The notes beneath the pieces were generated by a model, which searched no databases, was not told the DNA's origin, and saw only the letters and a program-made list of their open reading frames with translations. From an uncultured Bacteroidales bacterium (GTDB lineage: Bacteria > Bacteroidota > Bacteroidia > Bacteroidales > Muribaculaceae): a DNA stretch of 64,000 bases. Made by a program: the position numbers and the translations under genes. Of this stretch, positions 63,740 through 64,000 are shown one piece after another. Every line of letters begins with the position of its first letter. The stretch's first letter is position 1. The stretch is from the NCBI GenBank assembly GCA_902776835.1, contig CACYRK010000004.1:62001-126000 (forward strand), given 5' to 3'.

Positions 63740-64000
63740 ATGGTATTATTAAATATTTTCGATGCTGGAAGTTCGTTCTACAACATTTGTGGACTCGTAG
63801 CCAGTGTGTGCATGTTTTTTGGCTATGTGCCGCAGGCGTGGCGCACCATTCGCACACGCAAGACCGACGACATCGCGATGCCCACCTTCCTGATGATGGG
63901 CATTGGCGGTATCGGCTTCATGCTTCAAGGTATTATGCTTGGCCCCCTGGGCGAAGGTGCCGCGTTGTTCTTCACCAACGTGTTTACCACGGCGAGCAGT
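63740..64000 (+). CDS. SemiSWEET / PQ-loop sugar transporter (cut by window edge)
   Basis: The frame from ATG 63740 is open for 87 codons to the right edge. The product MVLLNIFDAGSSFYNICGLV continues with ASVCMFFGYVPQAWRTIRTRKTDDIAMPTFLMMGIGGIGFMLQGIML and a third hydrophobic stretch. The P-Q after the first helix, the short basic loop and the TDD-I sequence are the SemiSWEET/MtN3 signature. Such three-helix proteins dimerise and carry sugars by facilitated diffusion. It may be co-transcribed with the tricorn-like protease gene 27 bp upstream. Confidence 0.85.
   Translation, partial: MVLLNIFDAGSSFYNICGLVASVCMFFGYVPQAWRTIRTRKTDDIAMPTFLMMGIGGIGFMLQGIMLGPLGEGAALFFTNVFTTASS

Overview
The window looks like a chromosomal segment of a gut Bacteroidales bacterium. 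My best guess is Muribaculaceae or Prevotellaceae, inferred from gene content only. Supporting signs are SusC/SusD-type outer-membrane pairs, -7 promoter elements of the form TAnnTTTG (several with TTTG 19 nt upstream), PafA-type phosphatase, BspA-type leucine-rich repeats, T9SS-like C-terminal tails, and the absence of obvious Shine-Dalgarno sequences. No phage, insertion sequence with transposase, rRNA operon or CRISPR array was seen.

Layout. 1-4.5 kb: a WG-repeat secreted protein (cut by the left edge), a radical SAM/SPASM protein, a GT4 glycosyltransferase and YchF. 4.5-7.2 kb: tandem repeats, a secreted beta-helix protein, and a GxxExxY gene sitting between two 77-bp palindromic elements. 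7.2-10.6 kb (minus strand): a Sel1/BspA leucine-rich-repeat protein, PafA and a gamma-carbonic-anhydrase-like protein. 10.9-32.7 kb: a starch utilisation region. It holds a LacI-type regulator diverging from susC-susD-susE-susF-like genes, then three secreted proteins built only of starch-binding-like modules plus a dockerin, two GH13 amylases, a GH53 galactanase and a DUF3108 protein. Three near-identical LacI-type operators lie at 12038, 19634 and 22524. 32.8-41.8 kb (minus strand): cardiolipin synthase, a tiny T9SS-tail-like protein, an M6 metalloprotease with dockerin, GT2, MtaB and an RsmF-like methyltransferase. 41.9-53.1 kb: two overlapping CotH-kinase genes with N-terminal dockerins, gyrB, miaB, a LemA/TPM/TPM operon and a leucine-rich-repeat protein with dockerin. 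53.2-64 kb: recO, a small remnant-like gene between 24-bp direct repeats, tRNA-Glu/rpsT/tRNA-Glu, a GHL10 hydrolase with dockerin, a polytopic membrane protein, tRNA-Ser, tRNA-Leu, a tricorn-like S41 protease and the start of a SemiSWEET transporter.

The standout feature is that ten secreted proteins carry a tandem dockerin-type calcium-binding module (loop pattern DxNxDGxxDGNDLN). Eight have it at the C-terminus and two CotH proteins have it at the N-terminus. Amylases, non-catalytic starch-binding proteins, galactanase, CotH proteins and a protease sharing one docking module resembles the parts list of a cellulosome or of the Ruminococcus bromii amylosome. Here it is joined to a classical Sus outer-membrane uptake system. 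No cohesin domain is recognisable in the window, so a multi-protein complex is a hypothesis. Some dockerin tails share near-identical DNA and matching sequence beyond the stop codon, which suggests that the tail spreads as a 3' module.

The intergenic DNA is rich in short tandem arrays (7-, 8-, 9- and 32-mers), palindromic elements and gene-end hairpins. These are listed separately.
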